Of a stretch of DNA of 64,000 bases, positions 17,963 through 26,474 are shown one piece after another. This DNA is from Pseudoduganella aquatica. Its GTDB lineage: Bacteria > Pseudomonadota > Gammaproteobacteria > Burkholderiales > Burkholderiaceae_D. Within the stretch, counting starts at the first letter, position 1; each line of letters begins with the position of its first letter. Made by a program: the position numbers and the translations under genes. The stretch spans positions 1-64,000 of the forward strand of contig NZ_WWCU01000010.1 of the NCBI RefSeq assembly GCF_009857595.1. The letters are read 5' to 3'. Under the pieces are notes generated by a model, which had not been told where the DNA came from, did no database searches, and saw only the letters and a program-made list of their open reading frames with translations.

Positions 17963-19705
17963 CTAGTCGGCTTTCATTTTTACGTAGCGGCCTGGAGCCG
18001 GCTCGATAGGCCGGTATGCGGCGTTGCCGGGCTGGGTGGGCGCTTTGATGTCCTTGCCGCCATGCTCGGCCAGGAACTTGGCCCATTCCGGCCACCAGCT
18101 GCCCGCGTGCTCGGCCGCGCCCTGCAGCCAGGTGTCGGCGTCGGCGCGCTTGGCCTTGGCGGTCTTGGGCGTGGCTTCGTCATTGATCCAGTAGCTGCGT
18201 TTTTTCTTCGAGGCCGGATTGATCACGCCGGCGATGTGGCCGGACGCGCCCAGCACGAAGCGGTTGGCCTTGGGCTTTTTCGGGTTCAGGATGTTCAGCG
18301 AGCTGTAGGCAGAGGTCCAGGGCACGATGTGGTCTTCGCGCGAGGCATAGATGAAGGCCGGGGCGTCGATGGCGGACAGGTCGATCTTTTCGCCCGCCAC
18401 GGTGAGCTTGCCGGGCTCCTTCAGGCTGTTTTCCAGGTAGGTGTTGCGCAGATACCAGCAGAACATGGGGCCGGGCAGATTGGTGCTGTCCGAGTTCCAG
18501 TACAGCAGGTCGAATGGCACCGGTTCGTTGCCTTTCAGGTAGTTGGACTGCACATAGTTCCACACCAGGTCGTTCGGACGCAGGCTGGAGAAGGTGGTGG
18601 CCAGGTCGCGGCCCGGCATCAGGCCGCCCGCCTTGAGCGACTGCTCGCGCAGCGCCACCTGGGTTTCGTCGACGAAGACGTTGAGCACGCCGGTGTCGCT
18701 GAAGTCCAGGAAGGTGGTCAGCAGGGTCAGGCTGGCGGCGGGCTGCTCGCCGCGCGCGGCCAGCACGGCCAGCGCGGTGCTGACCAGGGTGCCGCCCACG
18801 CAGAAGCCGAAGGCGTTGACCTTGTCCTGGCCGCTGATGTCGCGCACCAGGCCGATGGCGTTGATCACGCCGCGCTCGACGTAGTCGTCCCAGCTCACCT
18901 GGGCCATGGACTGGTCCGGATTGCGCCAGGACACCAGGAACACGGTATTACCCTGCTCCACCGCGTAGCGCACCACGGAGTTTTCCGGCTGCAGGTCGAG
19001 AATGTAGAATTTATTGATGCATGGCGGCACCATCAGCAGCGGCCGCTCGTGCACTTTGGCAGTGGCCGGCGTGTACTGGATCAACTGGAACAAATCGTTC
19101 TCGTAGATCACGTGGCCCGGCGTGAGCGCCAGGTTGCGGCCCACTTCAAAGGCGGACTCGTCCGACAGCGAGATATGGCCCTTCTGCATGTCGCCCAGCA
19201 TATTGGCCAGGCCCTTGGTCAGGCTTTCGCCCTTGCTTTCCACCAGCTTTTGCTGGGCTTCCGGGTTGGTGGCCAGGAAGTTGGCGGGCGACATGGCGTC
19301 CACTACCTGCTGCACGGCGAAGCGGATTTTCTGCTTCTGTTGCGGCGCGGCGTCGATGGCGTCGGCCATGGCGGTCAAGAATTTGGCGTTAAGCAGGTAT
19401 GATGCGGCATTGAATGCGGTCACCGGGTTGCTTTGCCAGGCGCTCGAGGAGAAACGGCGGTCGCTCAGCGACGGCGCCTTGCCGGACAGGACTTCCTGCC
19501 ACAGCGCGCCGAATTGCTGGAGGTACTCGTTTTTCAGCTGCTCGATCGTGTCAGGCTTGATGGTGGCGCCCGCATCGCGCAGGATGGCGCCGATGGGGTG
19601 GGACTGGACGTCCGGCACCATGTTGAACCAGGATTGCCATTGGGCCGGGTCGCTGAATTGCGAGGTCCAGGAGGTGGCAAAGGCTTGAGGATCGGGCAAT
19701 TTCAT
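17963..19705 (-). CDS. phaC: Class I poly(3-hydroxyalkanoate) synthase PhaC
   Basis: A 580-residue polymerase that joins short-chain 3-hydroxyacyl-CoA units into PHA granules. The lipase-box variant GFCVGG (residues 300-305) holds the catalytic Cys302. The downstream catalytic Asp and His fall in the VPWTSAY and GASGHIAGVINP regions. Length and single-subunit layout indicate class I. phaA and phaB are not next to it. The small membrane-protein gene at 19744 is divergent, 38 bases away. Confidence 0.96.
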   Translation of the reverse strand: MKLPDPQAFATSWTSQFSDPAQWQSWFNMVPDVQSHPIGAILRDAGATIKPDTIEQLKNEYLQQFGALWQEVLSGKAPSLSDRRFSSSAWQSNPVTAFNAASYLLNAKFLTAMADAIDAAPQQKQKIRFAVQQVVDAMSPANFLATNPEAQQKLVESKGESLTKGLANMLGDMQKGHISLSDESAFEVGRNLALTPGHVIYENDLFQLIQYTPATAKVHERPLLMVPPCINKFYILDLQPENSVVRYAVEQGNTVFLVSWRNPDQSMAQVSWDDYVERGVINAIGLVRDISGQDKVNAFGFCVGGTLVSTALAVLAARGEQPAASLTLLTTFLDFSDTGVLNVFVDETQVALREQSLKAGGLMPGRDLATTFSSLRPNDLVWNYVQSNYLKGNEPVPFDLLYWNSDSTNLPGPMFCWYLRNTYLENSLKEPGKLTVAGEKIDLSAIDAPAFIYASREDHIVPWTSAYSSLNILNPKKPKANRFVLGASGHIAGVINPASKKKRSYWINDEATPKTAKAKRADADTWLQGAAEHAGSWWPEWAKFLAEHGGKDIKAPTQPGNAAYRPIEPAPGRYVKMKAD

Positions 19706-19743
19706 GTTTAGTCCATAAAAAGAGTTTTTTACCGAGACTGCTT

Positions 19744-19941
19744 ATGCTGATTGTCGCTGTTGCTTGGATCTACGTGGTGGTGCTGATGGCATTCACCGAA
19801 CCTACCGTGGTTGCTGGAATTATGACGTTTTTGCTGTATTGCGTGTTGCCTTTGGGAATACTATTCTATTTAACAGGATCGGGCCGGCGCAAGCGCGCCC
19901 GCGCCGCCCGTGCAGCCGCCGAGCGGCCACCCGAAGCCTAA
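19744..19941 (+). CDS. Small two-helix membrane protein
   Basis: 65 residues with two hydrophobic helices (about residues 2-16 and 24-44) and a basic arginine/alanine-rich tail (RRKRARAARAAAERP). The hydropathy pattern and compact placement between phaC and pgeF support a real gene. I believe similar small proteins occur beside phaC in related bacteria, but cannot confirm this here. The Shine-Dalgarno sequence is weak and function is unknown. Confidence 0.6.
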   Translation: MLIVAVAWIYVVVLMAFTEPTVVAGIMTFLLYCVLPLGILFYLTGSGRRKRARAARAAAERPPEA

Positions 19942-19958
19942 GGCCTTCCGGCCGCACA

Positions 19959-20765
19959 TCATTTGATCCAGATCAAAGTGGCTTGCCGCCCGGTCACGCC
20001 GTCGCGGCGGTAGGAGTAGAAACGGCCGGAATTCGACACCGTGCAGTATTCCCCGCCCGCAACCCGCAGCACGCCGTCGCGCCGCAATATGGCGCGCGCC
20101 AGCGCGTACATGTCCGCCAGGTATTTGCCCGGTTTGATCTCGATAGGCACGATGGCGGCCTGCACCAGGGCTTCCGCCGCCGCGTCGCCGGACGCGCGCG
20201 CCTGCTTCAGGAACGCCTGCAGCACGTCGTTGCCGACTTCAAAGCGCACCGGGCCGATGGCCACACCCAGCCAGGCCATGATCTCCCCCGCCCCCGCCTC
20301 GCGCATCGCGCGCGTGGTTTCCTGCAGCACGCCGTCGGCCAGGCCGCGCCAGCCGGCGTGGGCCGCGCCCACCACCGTGCCGGCGGTGTCGCAGAACAGC
20401 ACCGGCAGGCAGTCGGCCGTGAGGATAGCGCAAACCGTGTTCGGCACGCGCGCGATACTGGCGTCGGCCGTCGGCACCTGGCCGGGACGGACCTTGTCCG
20501 CGTCCGCCACGGCCACGCCATGGACCTGGTTCAGCCAGACCGGCTCGTCCGGCAGCTCGGCCGCCAACGTGGCGCGGTTTTGCGCCACGTTGTGCGGCTG
20601 GTCGCCGACATGGATACCAAGGTTGAGGCCGCCTCCACCCTGGCCGTCGTCATAGGGCGCGGGGCTGACGCCGCCGCGCCGCGTGGTGGCCAGCACGCCG
20701 ATATTCGGCGGCAGGCCCGGCCAGTCGGGAACCAGCCATTGCGGGGAGCCTCGGGGTGCTGTCAT
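19959..20765 (-). CDS. pgeF: Peptidoglycan editing factor PgeF (YfiH family)
   Basis: A 268-residue member of the YfiH/DUF152 family, which removes misincorporated serine from peptidoglycan precursors and was formerly described as a polyphenol oxidase. Zinc-site motifs are intact: NQVHG (His82), TADCLPV (Cys119) and AHAGWRG (His136). It overlaps the rluD stop in a TGATG junction, so translation is coupled. The rluD-pgeF pair is common in proteobacteria. Confidence 0.93.
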   Translation of the reverse strand: MTAPRGSPQWLVPDWPGLPPNIGVLATTRRGGVSPAPYDDGQGGGGLNLGIHVGDQPHNVAQNRATLAAELPDEPVWLNQVHGVAVADADKVRPGQVPTADASIARVPNTVCAILTADCLPVLFCDTAGTVVGAAHAGWRGLADGVLQETTRAMREAGAGEIMAWLGVAIGPVRFEVGNDVLQAFLKQARASGDAAAEALVQAAIVPIEIKPGKYLADMYALARAILRRDGVLRVAGGEYCTVSNSGRFYSYRRDGVTGRQATLIWIK

Positions 20766-21847
20766 CAGTCGTCGTCACCGTAGTCGAAGTCGTCTTCCTG
20801 GTAGTCGTCCTCGATGTCGCCGCCCACGTCGCCCAGGCCGGGGTTATGGATGCCGACCTGCTCCAGCAGCGCCGCGAAGTCGTCCGCCAGCGGCACGCGC
20901 CATTCGCAGTCCTCGCCGGTGGCCGGATGGATCAGGCCCAGGCGGCGCGCCTGCAGCGCCTGGCGCGGGAAGAAGTGGGTCAGGTGGGCCTTGCCGTACA
21001 CATAGTCGCCGACCAGCGGGAAGCCAAGGTGGGCCATGTGGACGCGGATCTGGTGGGTGCGGCCGGTGGACAAACGGCACTGCACCATGCTCACCGGACG
21101 GCCTTCCAGCACGCCGGACTCGATGCGCTCGTAGTGCGTGATGGCAGGCTTGGCGCCCAGGCCGGTGGACACGGCCATCTTCACGCGGTCTTTCTGGTGT
21201 CGGCCCATGGGGGCGTTGATGGTGCCGCCGGACTGCGGCGTGCCCCATACCAGGCACCAGTATTCGCGCTTCACGCTGCGCGCCTGCAGCTGGCGCACCA
21301 GGTCGGTCTGCGCGGCCAGGGTCTTGCCGACCACCATCAGGCCGCTGGTGTCCTTGTCCAGGCGGTGCACGATGCCGGCGCGCGGCACGCCCATCAGCTG
21401 CGGGCAGTGGTGCAGCAGGCCGTTGAGCAGCGTGCCGCTCCAGTTGCCGTTGCCGGGGTGGACCACCAGGCCGGCGGCCTTGTTGACCACGATCAGGTGC
21501 TCGTCCTCGTAGACGATGTCCAGTTCCATCGGCTCGGGCTTGAAGGCCTCGGTTTCCTGGTCCGGCTGCGGCAGGATGACGACCTTCTCGTCGCCATACA
21601 CGGTGGCCTTGGTTTTCGATGGCTTGCCGTCCACGGTAACGAAGCCGCCTTCGATCCACATCTGCAGGCGGCCGCGCGAAAACTGGGGCACCAGCTTGGA
21701 GATCACTTTATCCAGGCGTTCGCCGCACGCTTCGGGGCTCAATTCGAGTACGATAGGGGCCAGCGCGTCGCTGGCCTCGTCTTCGCCCAGGAAGTCCGCA
21801 TCAAAGTCGGCGTCTATTTCGTTATTATCGTTATTAGTTAAAATCAC
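20765..21847 (-). CDS. rluD: 23S rRNA pseudouridine synthase RluD
   Basis: About 360 residues. An N-terminal S4 RNA-binding domain (EACGERLDKVISKLVPQFSRGRL) precedes the RluA-type catalytic domain with the active-site motif HRLDKDTSGL. It makes pseudouridines 1911, 1915 and 1917 in helix 69 of 23S rRNA. GTG 21847 is preferred because GGGA lies just upstream. An ATG at 21883 is possible but would overlap the bamD promoter region. The acidic C-terminal tail (DVGGDIEDDYQEDDFDYGDDD-like) is unusual for RluD. Divergent from bamD. Confidence 0.93.
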   Translation of the reverse strand: MILTNNDNNEIDADFDADFLGEDEASDALAPIVLELSPEACGERLDKVISKLVPQFSRGRLQMWIEGGFVTVDGKPSKTKATVYGDEKVVILPQPDQETEAFKPEPMELDIVYEDEHLIVVNKAAGLVVHPGNGNWSGTLLNGLLHHCPQLMGVPRAGIVHRLDKDTSGLMVVGKTLAAQTDLVRQLQARSVKREYWCLVWGTPQSGGTINAPMGRHQKDRVKMAVSTGLGAKPAITHYERIESGVLEGRPVSMVQCRLSTGRTHQIRVHMAHLGFPLVGDYVYGKAHLTHFFPRQALQARRLGLIHPATGEDCEWRVPLADDFAALLEQVGIHNPGLGDVGGDIEDDYQEDDFDYGDDD

Positions 21848-21862
21848 AGCATTCCCATCGGC

Positions 21863-21868
21863 TATAAT
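21863..21868 (+). promoter_or_regulatory. Putative -10 box for bamD
   Basis: A perfect TATAAT lies 45 bases before the bamD ATG, in the divergent rluD-bamD interval. The -35 region is weak. Confidence 0.45.
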
Positions 21869-21912
21869 CAGCCAGTTGTACATATCTTGGTTAAACGTTC
21901 TTGCAAAACAAC

Positions 21913-22734
21913 ATGCAAAAAAAATTATCGGTAAGCGCGGCAAAAACAGCAGCAACCGCAGCAACTTTCTTAGTGCTCAGCCTCTCCGGCTGCAGCTTGC
22001 TGCCGGAAAAGGCAGATGAAACCAAAGGCTGGTCCGCTACGAAATTATACTCGGAGGCCAAGGAGGAATTGGCCGGCGGGCACTACGAGCGTGCAATTCA
22101 GTTATTTGAGAAGCTGGAAGCGAGCTATCCGTTCGGCACTTACGCGGTGCAGGCGCAGATGGAAATCGCCTACGCCAACTACAAGGCCCAGGATCAAGCC
22201 CAGGCGCTGGCGGCCGTGGAACGCTTCATCAAGCTGCACCCCAATCATGCCAACGTAGACTATATGTACTATCTGCGCGGCCTGATCAGCTTCAACGATC
22301 AGATCGGCTTCCTGAACTTCATCTACGAACAGGATCCCACCGAGCGCGACCCGAAAGCCACCCGCGAAGCCTTCGCAGCGTTCAAAGCGCTGGTCGACAA
22401 GTTCCCGGACAGCCAGTATACGCCGGATGCCATCGACCGGATGAAGTATCTGATTAACGCGATGGCTTCCTATGAAGTGCATGTGGCGCGCTACTACTAC
22501 CGCCGCGGCGCCTACCTGGCCTCCGTGAACCGCGCCATGGGCGTGATCAGCGACTACCGCGACTCGCCTTCCATCGAGGAAGCGCTGTTCATCATGATTC
22601 GCGGCTACGAAAAAATGGGCAACGTGCAAATGCACGATGACGCCCTGCGCGTGTTCAAGAAGAACTACCCGAACAGCAAGTTCCTCGACGAAGGCGTGAA
22701 AAAAGAGCGCCAGTGGTGGAAACTCTGGGGCTAA
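21913..22734 (+). CDS. bamD: Outer membrane assembly lipoprotein BamD
   Basis: 273 residues from the second ATG (the upstream one at 21901 adds only four residues). The lipobox LSGC places the lipidated cysteine at residue 27. The rest is TPR-like helical repeats (YSEAKEELAGGHYERAIQLFEKLEASYP, then VDYMYYLRGL). BamD is the essential lipoprotein of the BAM complex that inserts outer-membrane beta-barrels. It has its own promoter-like -10 and is followed by REP-like repeats. Confidence 0.95.
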   Translation: MQKKLSVSAAKTAATAATFLVLSLSGCSLLPEKADETKGWSATKLYSEAKEELAGGHYERAIQLFEKLEASYPFGTYAVQAQMEIAYANYKAQDQAQALAAVERFIKLHPNHANVDYMYYLRGLISFNDQIGFLNFIYEQDPTERDPKATREAFAAFKALVDKFPDSQYTPDAIDRMKYLINAMASYEVHVARYYYRRGAYLASVNRAMGVISDYRDSPSIEEALFIMIRGYEKMGNVQMHDDALRVFKKNYPNSKFLDEGVKKERQWWKLWG

Positions 22735-22740
22735 GCGCCT

Positions 22741-22860
22741 GGCGGGTTACGGCCTGCGGCCTAACCCGCCCTACGTGATATGTAGCGCCGCAGGCCAAGG
22801 GACGCGCAACGCTAACGCCGCAGGCCGTAGGGCGGGTTAGGCGGAACGCCGTAACCCGCC
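22741..22860. repeat. REP-like pair in inverted arrangement
   Basis: Unit A (22741-22770) reads GGCGGGTTAC...CTAACCCGCC followed by CTACG. Unit B (22831-22860) reads GTAGGGCGGGTTAG...GTAACCCGCC. B is the inverse of A, and a 60-base spacer separates them. The layout recalls bacterial interspersed mosaic elements. It lies between the convergent bamD and yaaA genes. Confidence 0.85.
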
Positions 22861-22864
22861 AAGC

Positions 22865-23635
22865 TCAGTCGGCCACGCGGCGGCGGAACACCCAGGTGCG
22901 TTCGTCCGAGTCCTTCTTGTCGAAGGCGTAGCCGTCCACGTCGAAGGCCTTCAGCTTCTCCGGATTCGTGATGTTCTTCACCGCCGCGTAACGGGCCAGC
23001 AGGCCGCGCGCGCGTTTGGCGTAGAACGAAATGATTTTGTATTTGCCGTTCTTCCAGTCCTCGAACACCGGCGTAATCACCGGCATGCCCAGCTTGGCGC
23101 GCTTGACCGACTTAAAGTATTCCTCGGAAGCAAGGTTGATCAGCACTTCGGCGCCCTGCTCCTCGGCGGCTTGGTTCAGCGCATTGGCAATGGTGTCACC
23201 CCAGAAGGAATACAGATCCTTGCCGCGCGGCGTGCTCAGGCGCGTGCCCATTTCCAGGCGGTGCGGGTGGATCAGGTCCAGCGGACGCAGCATGCCGTAC
23301 AGGCCGGACAGGATGCGCACGCGCTGCTGCGCATAACCCAGCTGCTTGGGCGTGAGCGTGCGGGCGGCCAGGCCGTCGTACACGTCGCCATTAAAAGTCA
23401 TCACCGCCTGGCGCGCTTCCGACGTATCCTTGGTCCAGGACGCGTAGCGGGCCACGTTCAGCGTGGACAGCGCATCCGAAATGTCCATCAGCTCGCCGAT
23501 TTCAGCGGGCGAGAAATCGCGCAGGCGGCTGATCAGCTGTTCCGAATGGTCGAGAAAATCGGGTTGGGTGTGCAGTTTGGTGGTCGGAGGGGTCTCCAGG
23601 TCGAGACTTTTTGCGGGCGAAAGCACTATCAGCAT
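22865..23635 (-). CDS. yaaA: Peroxide stress protein YaaA (DUF328)
   Basis: A 256-residue YaaA/DUF328 protein. YaaA limits iron-driven damage during peroxide stress. It shows the family start [11 protein letters not shown], the conserved [11 protein letters not shown] and the [13 protein letters not shown] segment near the C-terminus. It is divergent from the PIN-domain gene, and its 3' end abuts the REP-like repeat pair. Length is typical. Confidence 0.94.
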   Translation of the reverse strand: MLIVLSPAKSLDLETPPTTKLHTQPDFLDHSEQLISRLRDFSPAEIGELMDISDALSTLNVARYASWTKDTSEARQAVMTFNGDVYDGLAARTLTPKQLGYAQQRVRILSGLYGMLRPLDLIHPHRLEMGTRLSTPRGKDLYSFWGDTIANALNQAAEEQGAEVLINLASEEYFKSVKRAKLGMPVITPVFEDWKNGKYKIISFYAKRARGLLARYAAVKNITNPEKLKAFDVDGYAFDKKDSDERTWVFRRRVAD

Positions 23636-23669
23636 AGATTTTAAAAATTACTTCATATCAAGAACCGAC

Positions 23670-24107
23670 ATGATACCTGTTTCACCAAAACGCATCGTGC
23701 TGGACACCAATGTCTGCCTCGACCTGTTCGTCTTCAAGGACCCGCGCTGGTCCGCCCTGCTGGCCGCGATGGAAAGCGGCGCGGTGGAAGCCATTACCCG
23801 GGCCGACTGCCGCGCCGAATACCTGGTGGTGCTGCACTACAAGCACCTGCCGCTGGACGACGACAGCCGCCCGCTGAGCGCGGCGCGCTTCGACCAGCTG
23901 ATCAAGGTGGTGGAGCCGCCCGAGTCCGGCGTGCGCCTGCCGGTCTGCACCGACCGCGACGACCAGAAATTCCTGGAGCTGGCGCGCGATGCCGGCGCCG
24001 CCATCCTCATCACCAAGGACAAGGCGCTGCTCAAGCTGGGCAAACGCCTGGCCAAGGCCGGCATGTTCAAGGTCATGGTGCCGGAGGCGTGGACGCCGGA
24101 GGCATAA
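23670..24107 (+). CDS. PIN-domain protein, toxin-like, without partner
   Basis: A 145-residue PIN-fold nuclease-like protein of the type annotated as putative toxin-antitoxin toxin component (COG1569). The acidic triad is visible: Asp12 with Asn14 in LDTNV, an Asp/Glu pair in CTDRDDQKFLELA and Asp in ITKDKALL. The start is the ATG at 23670; a longer reading frame overlaps yaaA and is not supported. No small antitoxin gene is adjacent, so it may be an orphan or a housekeeping nuclease. Confidence 0.82.
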   Translation: MIPVSPKRIVLDTNVCLDLFVFKDPRWSALLAAMESGAVEAITRADCRAEYLVVLHYKHLPLDDDSRPLSAARFDQLIKVVEPPESGVRLPVCTDRDDQKFLELARDAGAAILITKDKALLKLGKRLAKAGMFKVMVPEAWTPEA

Positions 24108-24113
24108 TGCTGT

Positions 24114-24179
24114 GGCGGGTTACGATACACCACGCGGCAGGCCGTAGGGCGGGTTAGCAGCGGAGCTGCGTAACCCGCC
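24114..24179. repeat. REP-like pair, first unit truncated
   Basis: Starts with the left arm GGCGGGTTACG but lacks the matching right arm. After a short spacer comes a full unit GTAGGGCGGGTTAG...GTAACCCGCC ending at 24179. This looks like the inverted pair at 22.8 kb with one half deleted. Confidence 0.8.
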
Positions 24180-24265
24180 ATGCAAGAAAATAGTGGGCGG
24201 ATGAGCAACACCGAATGGTGGCGGCTGCGCTAGAATAAGCATACGCATTCTTCCGTCCACGCCCC

Positions 24266-25444
24266 ATGAACAGCCGTCAAATACTGCCCGAAACACCCGT
24301 CCTGGCCACCCGCTTGCCGGCGGTGGGCACCACCGTTTTCACCCGCATGTCCGCGCTGGCCGCCGAACACGGCGCCGTCAACCTGGGCCAGGGCTTCCCG
24401 GACTTTGCCTGCGAGCCGAAACTGGTCGACATGGTGAGCGACGCCATGCGCGCCGGCTTCAACCAGTATCCGATGATGACAGGCGCGCCGGTGCTGCGCC
24501 AGGCCATCGCCGCCAAGATCGCCGCCCATTACGGCCACCAGTACGACGTCAACGCCGAGATCACCGTCACCGCCGGCGCCACGCAGGCGCTCACCACCGC
24601 CATCCTGTGCGCGGTCCATCCGGGCGACGAAGTGATCGTGCTCGAGCCCGCTTACGACAGCTACCTGCCCGCCATCGAACTGGCCGGCGGCGTGGCCGTG
24701 CGGGTGCAGATGGCCGTGGGCGAAGCGGGCTACAGCGTGCCCTGGGGCCAGGTGCAGGCCGCCGTCAGCGGCAAGACCCGCATGATCGTCATCAACACGC
24801 CGCACAACCCCACCGGCACCGTGCTGCGCGCGGCCGACATGCAGGCGCTGGCCGACATTGTGCGCGGCAGCAACATCCTGATCCTGTCGGACGAAGTGTA
24901 CGAGCACATGGTCTACGACGGCCAGCGCCACGAATCGATCTGCCGCCACCCCGAGCTGGCGGCGCGCAGCTTTGTGGTGTCCAGCTTCGGCAAGACCTAC
25001 CACGTCACCGGCTGGAAGATAGGCTATGTGGCCGCGCCGGCCGCGCTGATGGTGGAGTTCCGCAAGGTCCACCAGTACAACGTCTTTTCGATCAACACGC
25101 CCATGCAGCACGGCATCGCCAGCTATATGGCCGATCCGGCGCCCTACCAGCAGTTGCCGGCGTTCTACCAGCGCAAGCGCGACATCTTCCGCAATGGCCT
25201 GCAAGGCAGCCGCTTCGAATTGCTGCCGGCCGACGGCACCTATTTCCAGTGCGTGCGCTACGGCGCCATTTCGGGCATGCCGGAAGCAGAGTTCGCCGAA
25301 TGGGTGACCACGGAAGTGAAAGTGGCGGCGATACCGGTTTCCGCGTTTTACCAGCAGGGCAAGGAGTCGGGCATTGTGCGCTTCTGCTTTGCGAAGAAGG
25401 ACGACACGCTGGCCCTGGCGCTCGAACGCCTGGCCGCAATATAA
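24266..25444 (+). CDS. Class I PLP aminotransferase, probably methionine-type
   Basis: A 392-residue fold-type I aminotransferase. The Schiff-base lysine is Lys243 in SSFGKTYHVTGWK. NTPHNPTG and the C-terminal arginine in VRFCFAK complete the active site. The N-terminal NLGQGFPDF and the overall pattern match the YbdL/kynurenine-oxoglutarate/methionine aminotransferase group. Substrate specificity is inferred, not shown. It is 26 bases upstream of the HD-GYP-like gene, so the two may be cotranscribed. Confidence 0.88.
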   Translation: MNSRQILPETPVLATRLPAVGTTVFTRMSALAAEHGAVNLGQGFPDFACEPKLVDMVSDAMRAGFNQYPMMTGAPVLRQAIAAKIAAHYGHQYDVNAEITVTAGATQALTTAILCAVHPGDEVIVLEPAYDSYLPAIELAGGVAVRVQMAVGEAGYSVPWGQVQAAVSGKTRMIVINTPHNPTGTVLRAADMQALADIVRGSNILILSDEVYEHMVYDGQRHESICRHPELAARSFVVSSFGKTYHVTGWKIGYVAAPAALMVEFRKVHQYNVFSINTPMQHGIASYMADPAPYQQLPAFYQRKRDIFRNGLQGSRFELLPADGTYFQCVRYGAISGMPEAEFAEWVTTEVKVAAIPVSAFYQQGKESGIVRFCFAKKDDTLALALERLAAI

Positions 25445-25470
25445 GAAGACGGCAGCACAGGGATAGAGCC

Positions 25471-26469
25471 ATGAACCAGTACAGCAGCCTGAAAGACATC
25501 GTCCTGGGCGACACACCCAACCTCGCCATGGCGCGCCCTTCCGCGCTCAACGCGCTGAACAAGTCCAACCGCCGCCTGGAAAAGCTGCTGGCCGATTTGC
25601 GCAACGAAGCGAACGCGCAAAGCGAACTGCGCGCCATCGCGCGCGAAGTGATGGCGGCGGTGCAGTTGAACCAGGACGTGGCGCTGGCCAGCATCTTCCT
25701 GAGCCAGATCGCCGGCACCTACGCGGTGCGGCACTGCATCGAGACCGCCATCGTGGCCACGCTGGTGGCGCAGCGCATGCGCAAGCCGCAGGAGGAAATG
25801 CTGGTGATCGCCGCGGCCTCGCTGACCATGAACGTGGGCATGCTGCGCCACCAGAACACCTTCAACAAGAACTCCAGCCTGACCAGCGAGGAAATGTCCA
25901 TCGTGCGCCGCCATCCGGAAGAAAGCGTGGACCTGCTGCGCGACGCGGGCGTGGACGACGAGGAGTGGATCGCCTGCGTGCTGATGCACCATGAGAACGA
26001 CGACGGCACCGGCTATCCCGAAGGCCGCACCAGCGCGCAGATCACGCAGAACGCGCGGCTGATCAGCCTGGCGGACCGCTATTGCGCGCAAGTGTCGGCG
26101 CGCAACTACCGCTGTTCGGTGCTGGCCGACAAGGCGCTGAACAATTTGCTGGGCGACCCGGCCAAGGTCAGCGACGCGCTGCTGGCGGACCAGTTCATCA
26201 GCCAGATAGGCACGTATCCGCCGGGCGCGCTGGTGCGCCTGCAAAACGGCGAGGTGGGCGTGGTGACGCAGCGCGACGGCGGCGGGGAGATCCACATCCA
26301 CTGCCTGCGCGACGCCAACGGCAAGTCCTTGCGCGACGCCAGCGGCCTGAGCCAGGCCCTGCGCCGCGCCAGCGATCCGGACTGCGCCATCGCCGAAGTC
26401 CTCAGCGAAGACCAGGCAGACGTGCGCTTCAGCATGAAGCAAATCTGGGGCGAGCAGGCCAGCCTGTAA
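25471..26469 (+). CDS. Degenerate HD-GYP domain protein
   Basis: 332 residues. The HD-GYP layout is clear: VRHCIE (His88), ASLTMNVGML (119-124), RRHPEES (His148), HHENDDGTGYPEG (173-185) and LADRY (200-204). However, the defining His-Asp pair is replaced by Met120-Asn121, removing metal ligands needed for cyclic di-GMP hydrolysis. It is therefore likely a non-catalytic c-di-GMP binder or an interaction protein. About 130 C-terminal residues form an extra region (PPGALVRLQNGEVGVV). It converges on mshN with 5 bases between the stop codons. This could link it to MSHA pilus control. Confidence 0.85.
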   Translation: MNQYSSLKDIVLGDTPNLAMARPSALNALNKSNRRLEKLLADLRNEANAQSELRAIAREVMAAVQLNQDVALASIFLSQIAGTYAVRHCIETAIVATLVAQRMRKPQEEMLVIAAASLTMNVGMLRHQNTFNKNSSLTSEEMSIVRRHPEESVDLLRDAGVDDEEWIACVLMHHENDDGTGYPEGRTSAQITQNARLISLADRYCAQVSARNYRCSVLADKALNNLLGDPAKVSDALLADQFISQIGTYPPGALVRLQNGEVGVVTQRDGGGEIHIHCLRDANGKSLRDASGLSQALRRASDPDCAIAEVLSEDQADVRFSMKQIWGEQASL

Positions 26470-26474
26470 GCGCC

